Part shown: positions 41,621 to 49,043 of the stretch, in pieces
How the letters are laid out: every line of letters begins with the position of its first letter
Position numbering within the stretch: position 1 is the stretch's first letter
Assembly: GCA_024696615.1 (NCBI GenBank)
Contig: JAILGS010000053.1
Span: 1-49,043 of the forward strand
Origin: Lachnospiraceae bacterium
GTDB lineage: Bacteria; Bacillota; Clostridia; Lachnospirales; Lachnospiraceae
Length of the DNA: 49,043 bases
Direction of reading: 5' to 3'
Program-made: the position numbers and the translations under genes
The notes under the pieces: generated by a model
The model's database searches: none
What the model saw: only the letters and a program-made list of their open reading frames with translations
Told to the model about the DNA's origin: nothing

Positions 41621-44119
41621 ATGAACTTACGTGATCTGTTGAAACAAATAGGATATAGCTTCATATCCATTGCATTATATGCGGGACTGGCAGCATTCTT
41701 GGTATATATTGTGTCTGCCAATGGTCTCTATCCATCCGGTGATGAAGCATTTACATATCTTTATAAGGGCTCCAAATTATATTCTTCCATTATGGAGGGG
41801 AATTTCTTCCCATTATACGATCCTGTCTGGTATAACGGTGTGGATATGATGCGTTTTTGGGAACCACTTCCATTATATTGGTTGTCCGCCTGTTTTTGGT
41901 ATGTGGATGGCGCTCCTTTAGGAGCTTATCTGGCCTTTGTGGGAAGTACCTGTTTTGTCAGTTCCTGTGTGATTTATTATTTATGTTGTCGGATGAATCG
42001 GCCTGTTTTTGGTATTGCTCTTGGAGCAATCTGGTTCTTTCTTCCCAACAACATCTATACCATCTTCTCCCAGGGTGTGTTGGAGCATGGGGTTACCATG
42101 GTGGTGCTGCCTTTTGCATTATTTTATCTGATTCGCTTTGTAAAGCAGGGGATGAATTTTGGAGATATTTTAGGAATTGTATTCTCCGTAATGATTTTAT
42201 GCCTTACCAATTTTAGTTATGGAATTTTATTCAGTGTGGTGGCTGTGGTCTATATTTTATGCTATGCCATCCCACATTACAGCCTCCGTTCCATTGCCTA
42301 TGGAATTGCGGCCATTATCTGTGGATTTGGACTGAGTGCCTTCTGGACCATTCCTAATCTTGTGGGAAATAATGCGATTGCCGACTCTTCCGAGGAAATG
42401 GCTAGCTTTTTCCAAAGTATTTTGATTACTTTAAATCCTCTGCGACGCTTGGCAGAGGGAAATGCCCATTATTATGTGGGGCTTTCCGTGGTATTGATTG
42501 CAATCTTTGGACTGATGGTGGCCTATCGGGAGAGCCGGTTGGAATTCATCTTTGGACTTTTGATGATTGCAGTGACCAGTACCCTGGTGTATCCTGCCCT
42601 ATTAATGTTCTTTGATTATGAAGCCTTCTTTATGCTTCGTTACCTGTCTTTAGGGGTACTTTTTATCTTCTTTGGACTGGTGGAATGGAAGCAATGTAGG
42701 CCCCTGGTGCTTGGAATCTTTATTGCGATCATGTTGGTTGATTTTGCGCCATCCCTACTTGGGGTATGGGGATATCATAATAATGAACCTGCCGAAGAAC
42801 GTCTAGAGCGGATCTTAGAGGATACGTTAATTTCCCAGGCGAAAACAGTAACCAAGCAGCGTCTTGCAATCTTGGATGACTCCACCTTGGGAGCAACGGG
42901 AATTTATCTGGCTACGGCCTATGAATATATCACTCCATCCTCCTATGGTTATGGATGGAAGAATATAGCAACTTCCGAAAATATTGCTCAGCTCAACCGT
43001 TCCTTTGATAATGGGAATTTTATCTATATGTTTGATCGTACCCTGGAACTGGGAAATGATACGGTTTTAGTTCGTACCTCCCTTCTTTACGATCCCAAAA
43101 CACAGATTCCAGAACTGGATAATGCAGCTACATTAAATGGCTATATTCTTCATTCCTTTAATGAGGAATATCGACTGTATCACTATCCAATTACGGAAAG
43201 TTTCGGTACCGTGACAGAGTATGATGCCATTGCCATCGGTTCTGTGGCTCAGGATATTGCCTTGGATTTTGCGGATACCCAGGAAAGTCAGGATTATAAT
43301 TTAAATCATTATACGTTCGAACAGTTATCCGGATATGATACCATTTATCTGGGGGGATTTACTTATGAGGATCGTGAAGCGGCAGAGGACTTAGTACTTT
43401 CTTTAAGCCGTAGTGGTGTGCGAATCATCCTTCTTGCGGATGGTATTCCCGATGATCCAACCACGCAGTCCCAGAGTTTCCTTGGAATATATTGTAATCC
43501 AATTGTTTTTTCCAATGGTTTTCCGGAACTTCGTACGGAGCTTGGTATTTTAAATACGAAACTCTTCCCGGATGGCCATGCCCAGTTCTCCACAGTATAT
43601 GTCAATGGTCTGACCAGTGTATATGGCACCGTGCTTGAGGATTATGATTTGGAGCTGGATTTTTGTGGAACTTATGACAATGAGAATCTGATTGTCATTG
43701 GAATTAACTTAACCTATTACTATTCTCTGACCCATGATGAGGCGGTGGGAGAATTGTTGGAATTCTTAATTGGTACGGACCGGGATGCGCTTCCAGACCG
43801 GAAGCTGGTTCCAGTGAATATTACCTATGGGGCCTCCGAAATCATTATTGAAACGGAGGAGGATAATGTGAATACTACTTTGGCAGTCAATGACGGCTTT
43901 CAGGTGATTACCAATAAGCGAGACACCGTGACTACGGATAATCATTTATTCTTTGTAAATGCCGGTAAAACGGATATTCAGATTGCTACGCCATATCTGT
44001 TTGATGGTGTGGTAGTGATTTTAGGCGCATTGGCATTATTATTGATGGTTTATGCCTCCTATTGGATCTGGAAACATCCGGAATGGGAAGCAAAGTATGG
44101 CAAGCCTCGTAAGGGCTAG
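41621..44119 (+). CDS. Large membrane protein of the PTPS-related family (PF10131-like)
   Basis: The 832-residue protein has about ten membrane helices in residues 1-395, a long extracytoplasmic domain (about 400-790) and a last helix near 795-815. The N-terminal half, with PLYDPVWYNGVDMMRFWEPLPLYW in the first outer loop, resembles the membrane family named 6-pyruvoyl-tetrahydropterin synthase-related, which has a GT-C-like layout. An acidic residue pair in the first loop (PSGDEAF) is compatible with a lipid-linked sugar transferase. It follows the PTPS-like gene by 4 bp, suggesting tight coupling. Its glycan-transfer role is inference. Confidence 0.8.
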   Translation: MNLRDLLKQIGYSFISIALYAGLAAFLVYIVSANGLYPSGDEAFTYLYKGSKLYSSIMEGNFFPLYDPVWYNGVDMMRFWEPLPLYWLSACFWYVDGAPLGAYLAFVGSTCFVSSCVIYYLCCRMNRPVFGIALGAIWFFLPNNIYTIFSQGVLEHGVTMVVLPFALFYLIRFVKQGMNFGDILGIVFSVMILCLTNFSYGILFSVVAVVYILCYAIPHYSLRSIAYGIAAIICGFGLSAFWTIPNLVGNNAIADSSEEMASFFQSILITLNPLRRLAEGNAHYYVGLSVVLIAIFGLMVAYRESRLEFIFGLLMIAVTSTLVYPALLMFFDYEAFFMLRYLSLGVLFIFFGLVEWKQCRPLVLGIFIAIMLVDFAPSLLGVWGYHNNEPAEERLERILEDTLISQAKTVTKQRLAILDDSTLGATGIYLATAYEYITPSSYGYGWKNIATSENIAQLNRSFDNGNFIYMFDRTLELGNDTVLVRTSLLYDPKTQIPELDNAATLNGYILHSFNEEYRLYHYPITESFGTVTEYDAIAIGSVAQDIALDFADTQESQDYNLNHYTFEQLSGYDTIYLGGFTYEDREAAEDLVLSLSRSGVRIILLADGIPDDPTTQSQSFLGIYCNPIVFSNGFPELRTELGILNTKLFPDGHAQFSTVYVNGLTSVYGTVLEDYDLELDFCGTYDNENLIVIGINLTYYYSLTHDEAVGELLEFLIGTDRDALPDRKLVPVNITYGASEIIIETEEDNVNTTLAVNDGFQVITNKRDTVTTDNHLFFVNAGKTDIQIATPYLFDGVVVILGALALLLMVYASYWIWKHPEWEAKYGKPRKG

Positions 44120-44154
44120 TCACTGTGCCAATGTAATTCATGGGGGAGAATGAT

Positions 44155-46374
44155 ATGAAGAAGTATATGGGCCTTACGGCCATGGGAGTGAGCGCTTTGT
44201 TGCTGACCTCCTGTGGTGGTGTGGCAGATTATAATTCCTTTCAAAATCAGACGGTGGAGCAGCAGGAAGCTATTGAAGCCAAGCAGCAGGAGAAAGAGCG
44301 TGTTGTGCGGGATTATGCAGGAGAGCCCTATACGGATGAACTGGGGCAGTCCTACTATTTCCAAGTGGAAGGGGATTATTTTGAAGTCTATAACGGGGAG
44401 GATTTTACCCCCCTGTTTTTGAAGGGCATGAATATTGGGGCAGGAAAACCGGGGGCTTTTCCCGGGGAACTTTCCATTACCAAGGAGGAATATCTTACCT
44501 GGTTTCAGGAAATTGCGGATATGAACTGCAACTGTATTCGTGTCTATACGGTATTAATGCCGGATTTTTATGATGCATTCTATGAATATAATATGTCCGC
44601 CCCAAAGCCGCTGTATCTGTTTCAGGGTACCTGGTATGACGAAAAGTCCATTGGGCAGTTTCAGGATGCATATGAAGAAAGTTTACAGACCAGACTCTAT
44701 CATGATATGTATGATTTAGTGGATATCATTCATGGAAATTGTGAGGTGGCTCCGGAAGCGGGATATGCCTATGGATTCTATACCCATGATATTTCTCCAT
44801 GGGTGATGGGATGGATTCTTGGAATTGAGCCGGATCATGCATTTGTGAATGGAACCAATGAAGCCCATCCGGAACATCGGAATTTTGATGGGGAGTTTAT
44901 TGCCGCAGAGGATGTTTCTCCTTATGAAGTATTCTGGGCGGAAACTGCGGATGAAATCGTTCGTTATGAATTAGAAAATTACTCTCTGACCAGACCACTT
45001 GCAGTGACCAATTGGCCAACCACGGATGTGATGGAACATCCCAGCGAGACCATGGAGATGGAAGATGGTGTGAGCCTTAGTATGGAGAATTTGACAGCCA
45101 AGAAGTTCGGTCCCGGACTTTTTGCCTCCTATCATATCTATTCCTATTATCCGAATTTTATGTATACGGAGGAAAAGTACCGCAGTTATGTGGATTCGGA
45201 CGGTATGACCAATACCTATAAGGCGTATTTAGAGGATTTAAAATCCCATCATACCATGCCGATTTTAGTGGCGGAATTTGGTATTCCTTCCTGTCAGGGA
45301 GAAGCGCATAGTAATATTTATACCGGATATGATCAGGGTCATAAGACGGAAGTGGAACAGGGAGAAATCCTGGCGGATCTTATGAAGGATATCTTTGATT
45401 CCGGTTATGCGGGAGGACTGATTTTTAGTTGGCAGGATGAGTGGTTTAAAAGAACATGGAATACCATGGACTATACCGAGCCCCTGCGCCGAGCTTATTG
45501 GAATGATGTAATGACCAATGAGCAGCATTTTGGAATTTTAAGCTTTGTTCCTGGCGAGGACCGGGAGAAGGTGGTTGTGGATGGATATGATGTGGAATGG
45601 GGAGAGGACACTTTATTTTCCACGACGGAGAATGGACTGGTGAGTCTTTCCATAGATTATGATGCAGCATATCTATATTTGAAATTACGTAAAAAGGATG
45701 CCAAATGGGATCAGGAGAGGATTTTAGTCTCCTTTGATGTGACGCCGAATTCCGGTAGTACCACCTATGAGGAATATACCTTTGATCGTCCAGTGGATTT
45801 TGTATTAGACATTCAGGGAAAGGATCGGACCAATCTTTATGTACAGGATTACTATGATCGTTTTCGTTATGAATATCGTAATTTTCCGGAAATTATTGAG
45901 GTTTCCAGAGAGGACATGCATTCGGACTCCAAGGAGTTTGTAATGATTGATTATCTCTTAGAACGAGCATTATACCTTCCGGATCGGAATGAGGTGGTTC
46001 CACTTCGACTCCTTCATGCGGGAGAATTGGAGTGGGGCATTACGGATTATTATTCTACGGAATATAATTCCATTGCGGATTTTTATTATCTAAGAGATGT
46101 GTGTGAAATTCGTATTCCATGGGGAATGTTGAATTTTAGAGATCCATCCACCCGCCTTGTGGAGGATGATTTCTGGAGTGTGGATTATTTTAAGGGAATG
46201 CAAGTGGAGGATATTGGCATTGGTATTATGGATCGGGACCAGAAACAGTGCACATTAAACTCCTATACCTGGGAAAAGTGGGAACAGTATCCTTATTTTG
46301 CCAGATTAAGAAAGAGTTATTTTATCTTGAAAGAACGCTTAAGTACCATTTCACTTCCTGAAGAAGGAAAATAA
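44155..46374 (+). CDS. Lipoprotein with clan GH-A-like barrel and C-terminal beta domain
   Basis: The 739-residue precursor has a lipoprotein signal with lipobox LLTSC (Cys20), so it is anchored outside the membrane. A barrel domain (about 80-445) begins with LKGMNIGAG and NCIRVYTVLMPD. GIEPDH near 224 corresponds to the usual NEP acid/base site, and LVAEFGIPS near 373 to the nucleophile strand, as in GH2/GH5-type enzymes. The C-terminal part is beta-rich and lacks a recognised name. It likely trims or remodels the glycan made by the cluster. The GGGGGAG lies 7 bp before ATG 44155, 35 bp after the membrane protein gene. Confidence 0.82.
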   Translation: MKKYMGLTAMGVSALLLTSCGGVADYNSFQNQTVEQQEAIEAKQQEKERVVRDYAGEPYTDELGQSYYFQVEGDYFEVYNGEDFTPLFLKGMNIGAGKPGAFPGELSITKEEYLTWFQEIADMNCNCIRVYTVLMPDFYDAFYEYNMSAPKPLYLFQGTWYDEKSIGQFQDAYEESLQTRLYHDMYDLVDIIHGNCEVAPEAGYAYGFYTHDISPWVMGWILGIEPDHAFVNGTNEAHPEHRNFDGEFIAAEDVSPYEVFWAETADEIVRYELENYSLTRPLAVTNWPTTDVMEHPSETMEMEDGVSLSMENLTAKKFGPGLFASYHIYSYYPNFMYTEEKYRSYVDSDGMTNTYKAYLEDLKSHHTMPILVAEFGIPSCQGEAHSNIYTGYDQGHKTEVEQGEILADLMKDIFDSGYAGGLIFSWQDEWFKRTWNTMDYTEPLRRAYWNDVMTNEQHFGILSFVPGEDREKVVVDGYDVEWGEDTLFSTTENGLVSLSIDYDAAYLYLKLRKKDAKWDQERILVSFDVTPNSGSTTYEEYTFDRPVDFVLDIQGKDRTNLYVQDYYDRFRYEYRNFPEIIEVSREDMHSDSKEFVMIDYLLERALYLPDRNEVVPLRLLHAGELEWGITDYYSTEYNSIADFYYLRDVCEIRIPWGMLNFRDPSTRLVEDDFWSVDYFKGMQVEDIGIGIMDRDQKQCTLNSYTWEKWEQYPYFARLRKSYFILKERLSTISLPEEGK

Positions 46375-46395
46375 TCATTCGTAGGAGGGCTTTCT

Positions 46396-47406
46396 ATGTA
46401 CGGTTTGGAAAGAAAAAAAGTAATTCACCCAGAGATGGTTTGGGAAGAAATTTTTTATCTCATGGGACAACTGATGGAGGAACGGGACTTCAACAAGAGC
46501 ATGGTGATTTTAAATGATCTTGGAAGTATCGTTGCCGGTGGGGACAAGGGATTTTTCTGGTATTGGGACCGGGAGAATCATGAATATTGGGCTGTAACAT
46601 CCACGGTGCCAAAGCGTATGACGATTCCAGAAGGAAAGGGAATCGTGGGGGATGTAATTAACAGAGAACATGGTCGTATTGTGAATGACCCCTATAGTGA
46701 TGAGAAGTTTTTTTCAGAGTGGGGAAGACAGACGGGTTATGAAATCCATTCCCTATTATGTGTACCGGTATTTGATACCAAGGGTACGGTGATTGGCGCA
46801 TATGAGGTATTGAATAAATTAGGACATGTTTCTGCATTTGTACCCACGGATGAAAAGCATCTTCAGGTTGCGGCGAACTTTACTGGAAAAGCCATGGAGG
46901 CACATCTTCTGCATGAAGAGGAACTTCGAAGGGATGCCTTAACCAAGTTATTGAATAGAAGGGGATTACAGCTTGTCTTTGATCGTTTGGTAGCAGATCA
47001 GTACAAGGATTTTCGTGCCTGCACCCTGATTATGGGGGATATTGATCAATTCCATAAGATTAATGAGTGTTATGGTTATCAGGCGGGTGATTCGATTTTG
47101 TTGCATGTGGCAAGAATTCTTCAATCCAAGGTGGATATTAACGATATTGTATGTCGCTATCATGATGATGAATTTGTGATTATTCTTGTGGGATGTGACC
47201 TTGAGCAGGGAGTGAAGGTGGCTGAGCGTCTTCGGGATGCAGTGGAATTTAAGAGCTGTACCTATGACAATCAGGAGATTCATATCACCATGTCCCTGGG
47301 GGTTGTTGCATTAGATCGTCAAGCAGAAATGACATCCAATCTTACCAGAGTGGAAAAGAAGATGCGGGAAGCTATGGCTAGCGGAAAGAACTGCGTCAAG
47401 AATTAA
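46396..47406 (+). CDS. GAF-GGDEF protein (probable diguanylate cyclase, variant signature)
   Basis: The 336-residue soluble protein has an N-terminal GAF domain (about 20-170) and a GGDEF domain. DALTKLLNRRGL and MGDIDQFHKINECYGY are typical of active cyclases. The signature reads RYHDDEF, so both glycines are replaced but the acidic pair is kept. There is no upstream RxxD inhibitory site. Activity is possible but not assured. GAGGG precedes the start at 46396. It follows the cluster lipoprotein gene by 21 bp, a likely supplier or sensor of cyclic-di-GMP for the cluster. Confidence 0.82.
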   Translation: MYGLERKKVIHPEMVWEEIFYLMGQLMEERDFNKSMVILNDLGSIVAGGDKGFFWYWDRENHEYWAVTSTVPKRMTIPEGKGIVGDVINREHGRIVNDPYSDEKFFSEWGRQTGYEIHSLLCVPVFDTKGTVIGAYEVLNKLGHVSAFVPTDEKHLQVAANFTGKAMEAHLLHEEELRRDALTKLLNRRGLQLVFDRLVADQYKDFRACTLIMGDIDQFHKINECYGYQAGDSILLHVARILQSKVDINDIVCRYHDDEFVIILVGCDLEQGVKVAERLRDAVEFKSCTYDNQEIHITMSLGVVALDRQAEMTSNLTRVEKKMREAMASGKNCVKN

Positions 47407-47506
47407 GGAAGGGATGAATGCTGCTTGACTAAAGCAGGGTGTCTTGCGGCAGGGACGAACTGCAAGGGTAAAGTAGGATGTGAAATAACAAAAGGGGGGA
47501 TGCATC

Positions 47507-48028
47507 ATGGCTGATAACTATGAAGATGATTTAGAACAACGTCTGGACGTCTTTCATAATGGTTCCTCGGGGGAGGAACAGGCCAGACAGAAGCGGATGA
47601 GAAAGCAGATGCAGGCCAATGCACTGCGTAAAAATCGTATCCCCGTAGTCTGTGAGGACTGTGGGGGAGAAGTGGTTCAAAATGAGGAAGGAAGGTATTT
47701 TTGCAAGAATTGTGGCAAGGAACATTTTGATGATTTTGGTAAGATTCGAAATTATCTAGAGAAGGCAGGACCTCGACCGGCATTGGTAATTGCAAGAAAT
47801 ACGGGGGTTCCCATACGTTCCGTGAATCGATTCTTAGAGGAAGAATATCTTGAAGTCCCAGAGGGAAGCGAAATTACTTTAACCTGTGCGCGATGTGGGG
47901 CGAAAATTCGTACGGGACGTCTTTGCGATTCCTGTAAGAAACTAGATGCCCTTGGAGATAAAAAGCTTGGTATCTTAAATCCGGAGAAGCAAAAAGGCTC
48001 CTGGCATTCTGACATTCGAAGAAAATAA
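47507..48028 (+). CDS. Double zinc-ribbon protein with helix-turn-helix (YvyF-like)
   Basis: The 173-residue protein has an acidic/basic N-terminus, a first Cys4 ribbon (CEDCG ... CKNCG near 50-72), a helical segment PALVIARNTGVPIRSVNRFLEEEYL similar to a helix-turn-helix, and a second ribbon (CARCG ... CDSCKK). This resembles the flagellar-operon YvyF family. The role is unknown. AAAGGGGGG precedes the ATG by about 7 bp. It is probably its own unit with a terminator at 48033. Confidence 0.68.
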   Translation: MADNYEDDLEQRLDVFHNGSSGEEQARQKRMRKQMQANALRKNRIPVVCEDCGGEVVQNEEGRYFCKNCGKEHFDDFGKIRNYLEKAGPRPALVIARNTGVPIRSVNRFLEEEYLEVPEGSEITLTCARCGAKIRTGRLCDSCKKLDALGDKKLGILNPEKQKGSWHSDIRRK

Positions 48029-48032
48029 CAAT

Positions 48033-48057
48033 AAAAGGGATCTTAGGATCCCTTTTA
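48033..48057 (+). terminator. Terminator of the zinc-ribbon gene
   Basis: AAAAGGGATC (48033-48042) pairs with GATCCCTTTT (48047-48056) around TTAG. Confidence 0.85.
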
Positions 48058-48064
48058 TTATGCA

Positions 48065-48105
48065 TAAAAAAGCCTGGGCCTTTGCTTTAAGCAACTGCCC
48101 AGGTT
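48065..48105 (-). terminator. Minus-strand terminator overlapping the end of the short gene
   Basis: On the minus strand CCTGGGC (48103-48097) pairs with GCCCAGG (48079-48073), with an inner TTGC/GCAA, then a run of Ts. The stem contains the stop codon at 48089-48087. Confidence 0.75.
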
Positions 48106-48347
48106 AATTCATACATCTGTTCCATTACAATACGGATCTGAGAAATCATGTATTCGCATGCATCCTTCTCATGAACAAAGTGCTTGGTTCCCACCTTATC
48201 CTTCTTCTTATCGGAGAAGAATACTTCCCATCCATCGGAGCATTGCGCAATGCAAATGCGCATGGAATGGTTTTTATTGATGGCATATAATTTCTTTGGC
48301 ACCAAATGGGTGTGAAAGAATTCTTTTAATTCCTGAATATTCATCAT
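48087..48347 (-). CDS. Uncharacterised 86-residue protein
   Basis: No family is recognised. The protein is soluble with mixed charge (WEVFFSDKKKDKVGTKHF in the middle) and two Cys. The minus-strand AGGAGGA site is 3 bp from the first ATG (48347) and 6 bp from the second (48344), so the latter may be used. A promoter with a nearby dyad lies upstream and a terminator overlaps the end, which supports it as a real gene. Confidence 0.72.
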   Translation of the reverse strand: MMNIQELKEFFHTHLVPKKLYAINKNHSMRICIAQCSDGWEVFFSDKKKDKVGTKHFVHEKDACEYMISQIRIVMEQMYELTWAVA

Positions 48348-48408
48348 ATGTCCTCCTCGTATACGAGATTCTATTGGGAAAGAATGCGTGGATTATCCAC
48401 ACCATCAC

Positions 48409-48429
48409 ATGTAGTTTTTAATACTACAT
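48409..48429. promoter_or_regulatory. Inverted repeat, candidate operator
   Basis: ATGTAGT (48409-48415) and ACTACAT (48423-48429) are inverted around 7 bp, just downstream of the minus-strand -10. Confidence 0.5.
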
Positions 48430-48433
48430 TAAA

Positions 48434-48461
48434 TATATACTATAACCATATGATGAGTCAA
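48434..48461 (-). promoter_or_regulatory. Candidate promoter of the 86-residue protein
   Basis: On the minus strand, TTGACT (48461-48456) and TATATA (48439-48434) are separated by 16 bp. Confidence 0.6.
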
Positions 48462-48511
48462 GGAAAAAACTACCAAATTTCTCATGGATTTTAAGATTTT
48501 TTTATAATAAA

Positions 48512-48540
48512 TTGCCAAATGTATGAAAATCGGTTATAAT
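48512..48540 (+). promoter_or_regulatory. Promoter of the last gene
   Basis: TTGCCA (48512-48517) and TATAAT (48535-48540) are 17 bp apart, with an 87-bp leader. Confidence 0.75.
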
Positions 48541-48627
48541 ACTAAAGAACTGTGTGCTTTTTGTAGCTCTTTATATGGTTTTAGGATTCCATATGAAGAA
48601 ATAATAATCCATAGGGGGATATCATAC

Positions 48628-49043
48628 ATGTCAGTAAGTAATGAATTTGCACAGGTAATTAAAGCATATGCGGCTTTTGTGAATGACGGAAAGAAGCTTG
48701 ATACGGTCTTTTATGATGGTATGTTTAACCTGGGCTTTGCCGCAGAAACCTTTATGTATCGGACGGATATGGTATGGCCAACCGAAGATCAGATGGAGAT
48801 GCATAACATTCTAAAGCTTGCACAGATGAATAACGTGCTTTTAAAGAGTGATATGGCTGCGGAGGATGATATCCTTGATCGGGTGGATGAAGAGACTGAA
48901 ATCGGTGAGTTAAAGGGAATCAAGTGGGCTTATGGGGATGAGCCACATTTGGTGGAATTTCAGATTTATAATGAAGGTGGAAGTATTCGGAAATATAATA
49001 TGACCCATCCGGGGCGTGAATATGACTCCGAAGGTCATTTAAT
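48628..49043 (+). CDS. Uncharacterised protein, truncated by window end
   Basis: An open frame of 138 codons runs from ATG 48628 to the end of the window with no stop. It starts MSVSNEFAQVIKAYAAFVND and is soluble and acidic. GGGGG lies 10 bp upstream and a good promoter precedes it. I do not recognise the family. Confidence 0.75.
   Translation, partial: MSVSNEFAQVIKAYAAFVNDGKKLDTVFYDGMFNLGFAAETFMYRTDMVWPTEDQMEMHNILKLAQMNNVLLKSDMAAEDDILDRVDEETEIGELKGIKWAYGDEPHLVEFQIYNEGGSIRKYNMTHPGREYDSEGHL

Overview
The window looks like a chromosomal segment of a strictly or mostly anaerobic Gram-positive Clostridia member, most likely Lachnospiraceae. I infer this from the class III ribonucleotide reductase with NrdR boxes, a PPi-type phosphofructokinase, ATP-dependent PEP carboxykinase, purine-rich Shine-Dalgarno sites, a lipoprotein signal, and a Gram-positive exosortase (XrtG) cluster. 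This placement rests on gene content and style, not on a database match.

Layout. 1-461: imperfect 52-bp-period repeats and a terminator. 462-2400 (minus): exporter-like FUSC/ArAE protein and DMT permease. 2572-4628: a cytoplasmic GH28 pectinase and an alpha/beta hydrolase. 4672-6927 (minus): nrdD, with promoter, NrdR boxes and a leader hairpin. 7212-9116: a membrane EAL phosphodiesterase. 9199-9282: tRNA-Leu(CAG), followed by hairpins and echoes of its own 3' end. 9594-13207: ATPase, cation/proton antiporter, thiamine pyrophosphokinase and NudC. 13356-15363: Mn/Fe superoxide dismutase, convergent with PPi-phosphofructokinase. 15481-19043: a promoter and three-hairpin leader, then an aspartate-dehydrogenase-like gene, a 2-hydroxyacid-dehydrogenase-like protein lacking its catalytic triad, a CapA-like protein and a small unknown. 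19151-24422: a signalling block with a double-receiver protein, a CZB zinc-sensor protein, a PocR hybrid histidine kinase with Hpt, and an unknown. 24616-31561: pckA, a membrane-anchored VanX-like peptidase, tyrA, and a TetM-like translational GTPase fused to a Rae1/YacP-type NYN nuclease. 31734-35341: hup, leuS and a histidine phosphatase.

35342-46374 is the most distinctive region, an XrtG-type exosortase cluster. It has a control region with three boxes spaced exactly 20 bp apart, a small PTPS-like protein, a secreted Thr/Ala-rich protein with a C-terminal membrane/basic sorting tail (probable substrate), an intra-cluster terminator, the exosortase with Cys/Arg/His in place, a processive GT2 glycosyltransferase overlapping it, a membrane protein with a degenerate GGDEF-like domain, a second PTPS-like protein, a PTPS-related large membrane protein and a clan GH-A-like lipoprotein. 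A GAF-GGDEF protein follows at 46396. I read the whole as a surface glycan/glycoprotein assembly system probably tuned by cyclic-di-GMP. Its families are known from genome surveys, but I know of no firm function for it. The window ends with a zinc-ribbon protein, a short minus-strand unknown and a truncated unknown gene.
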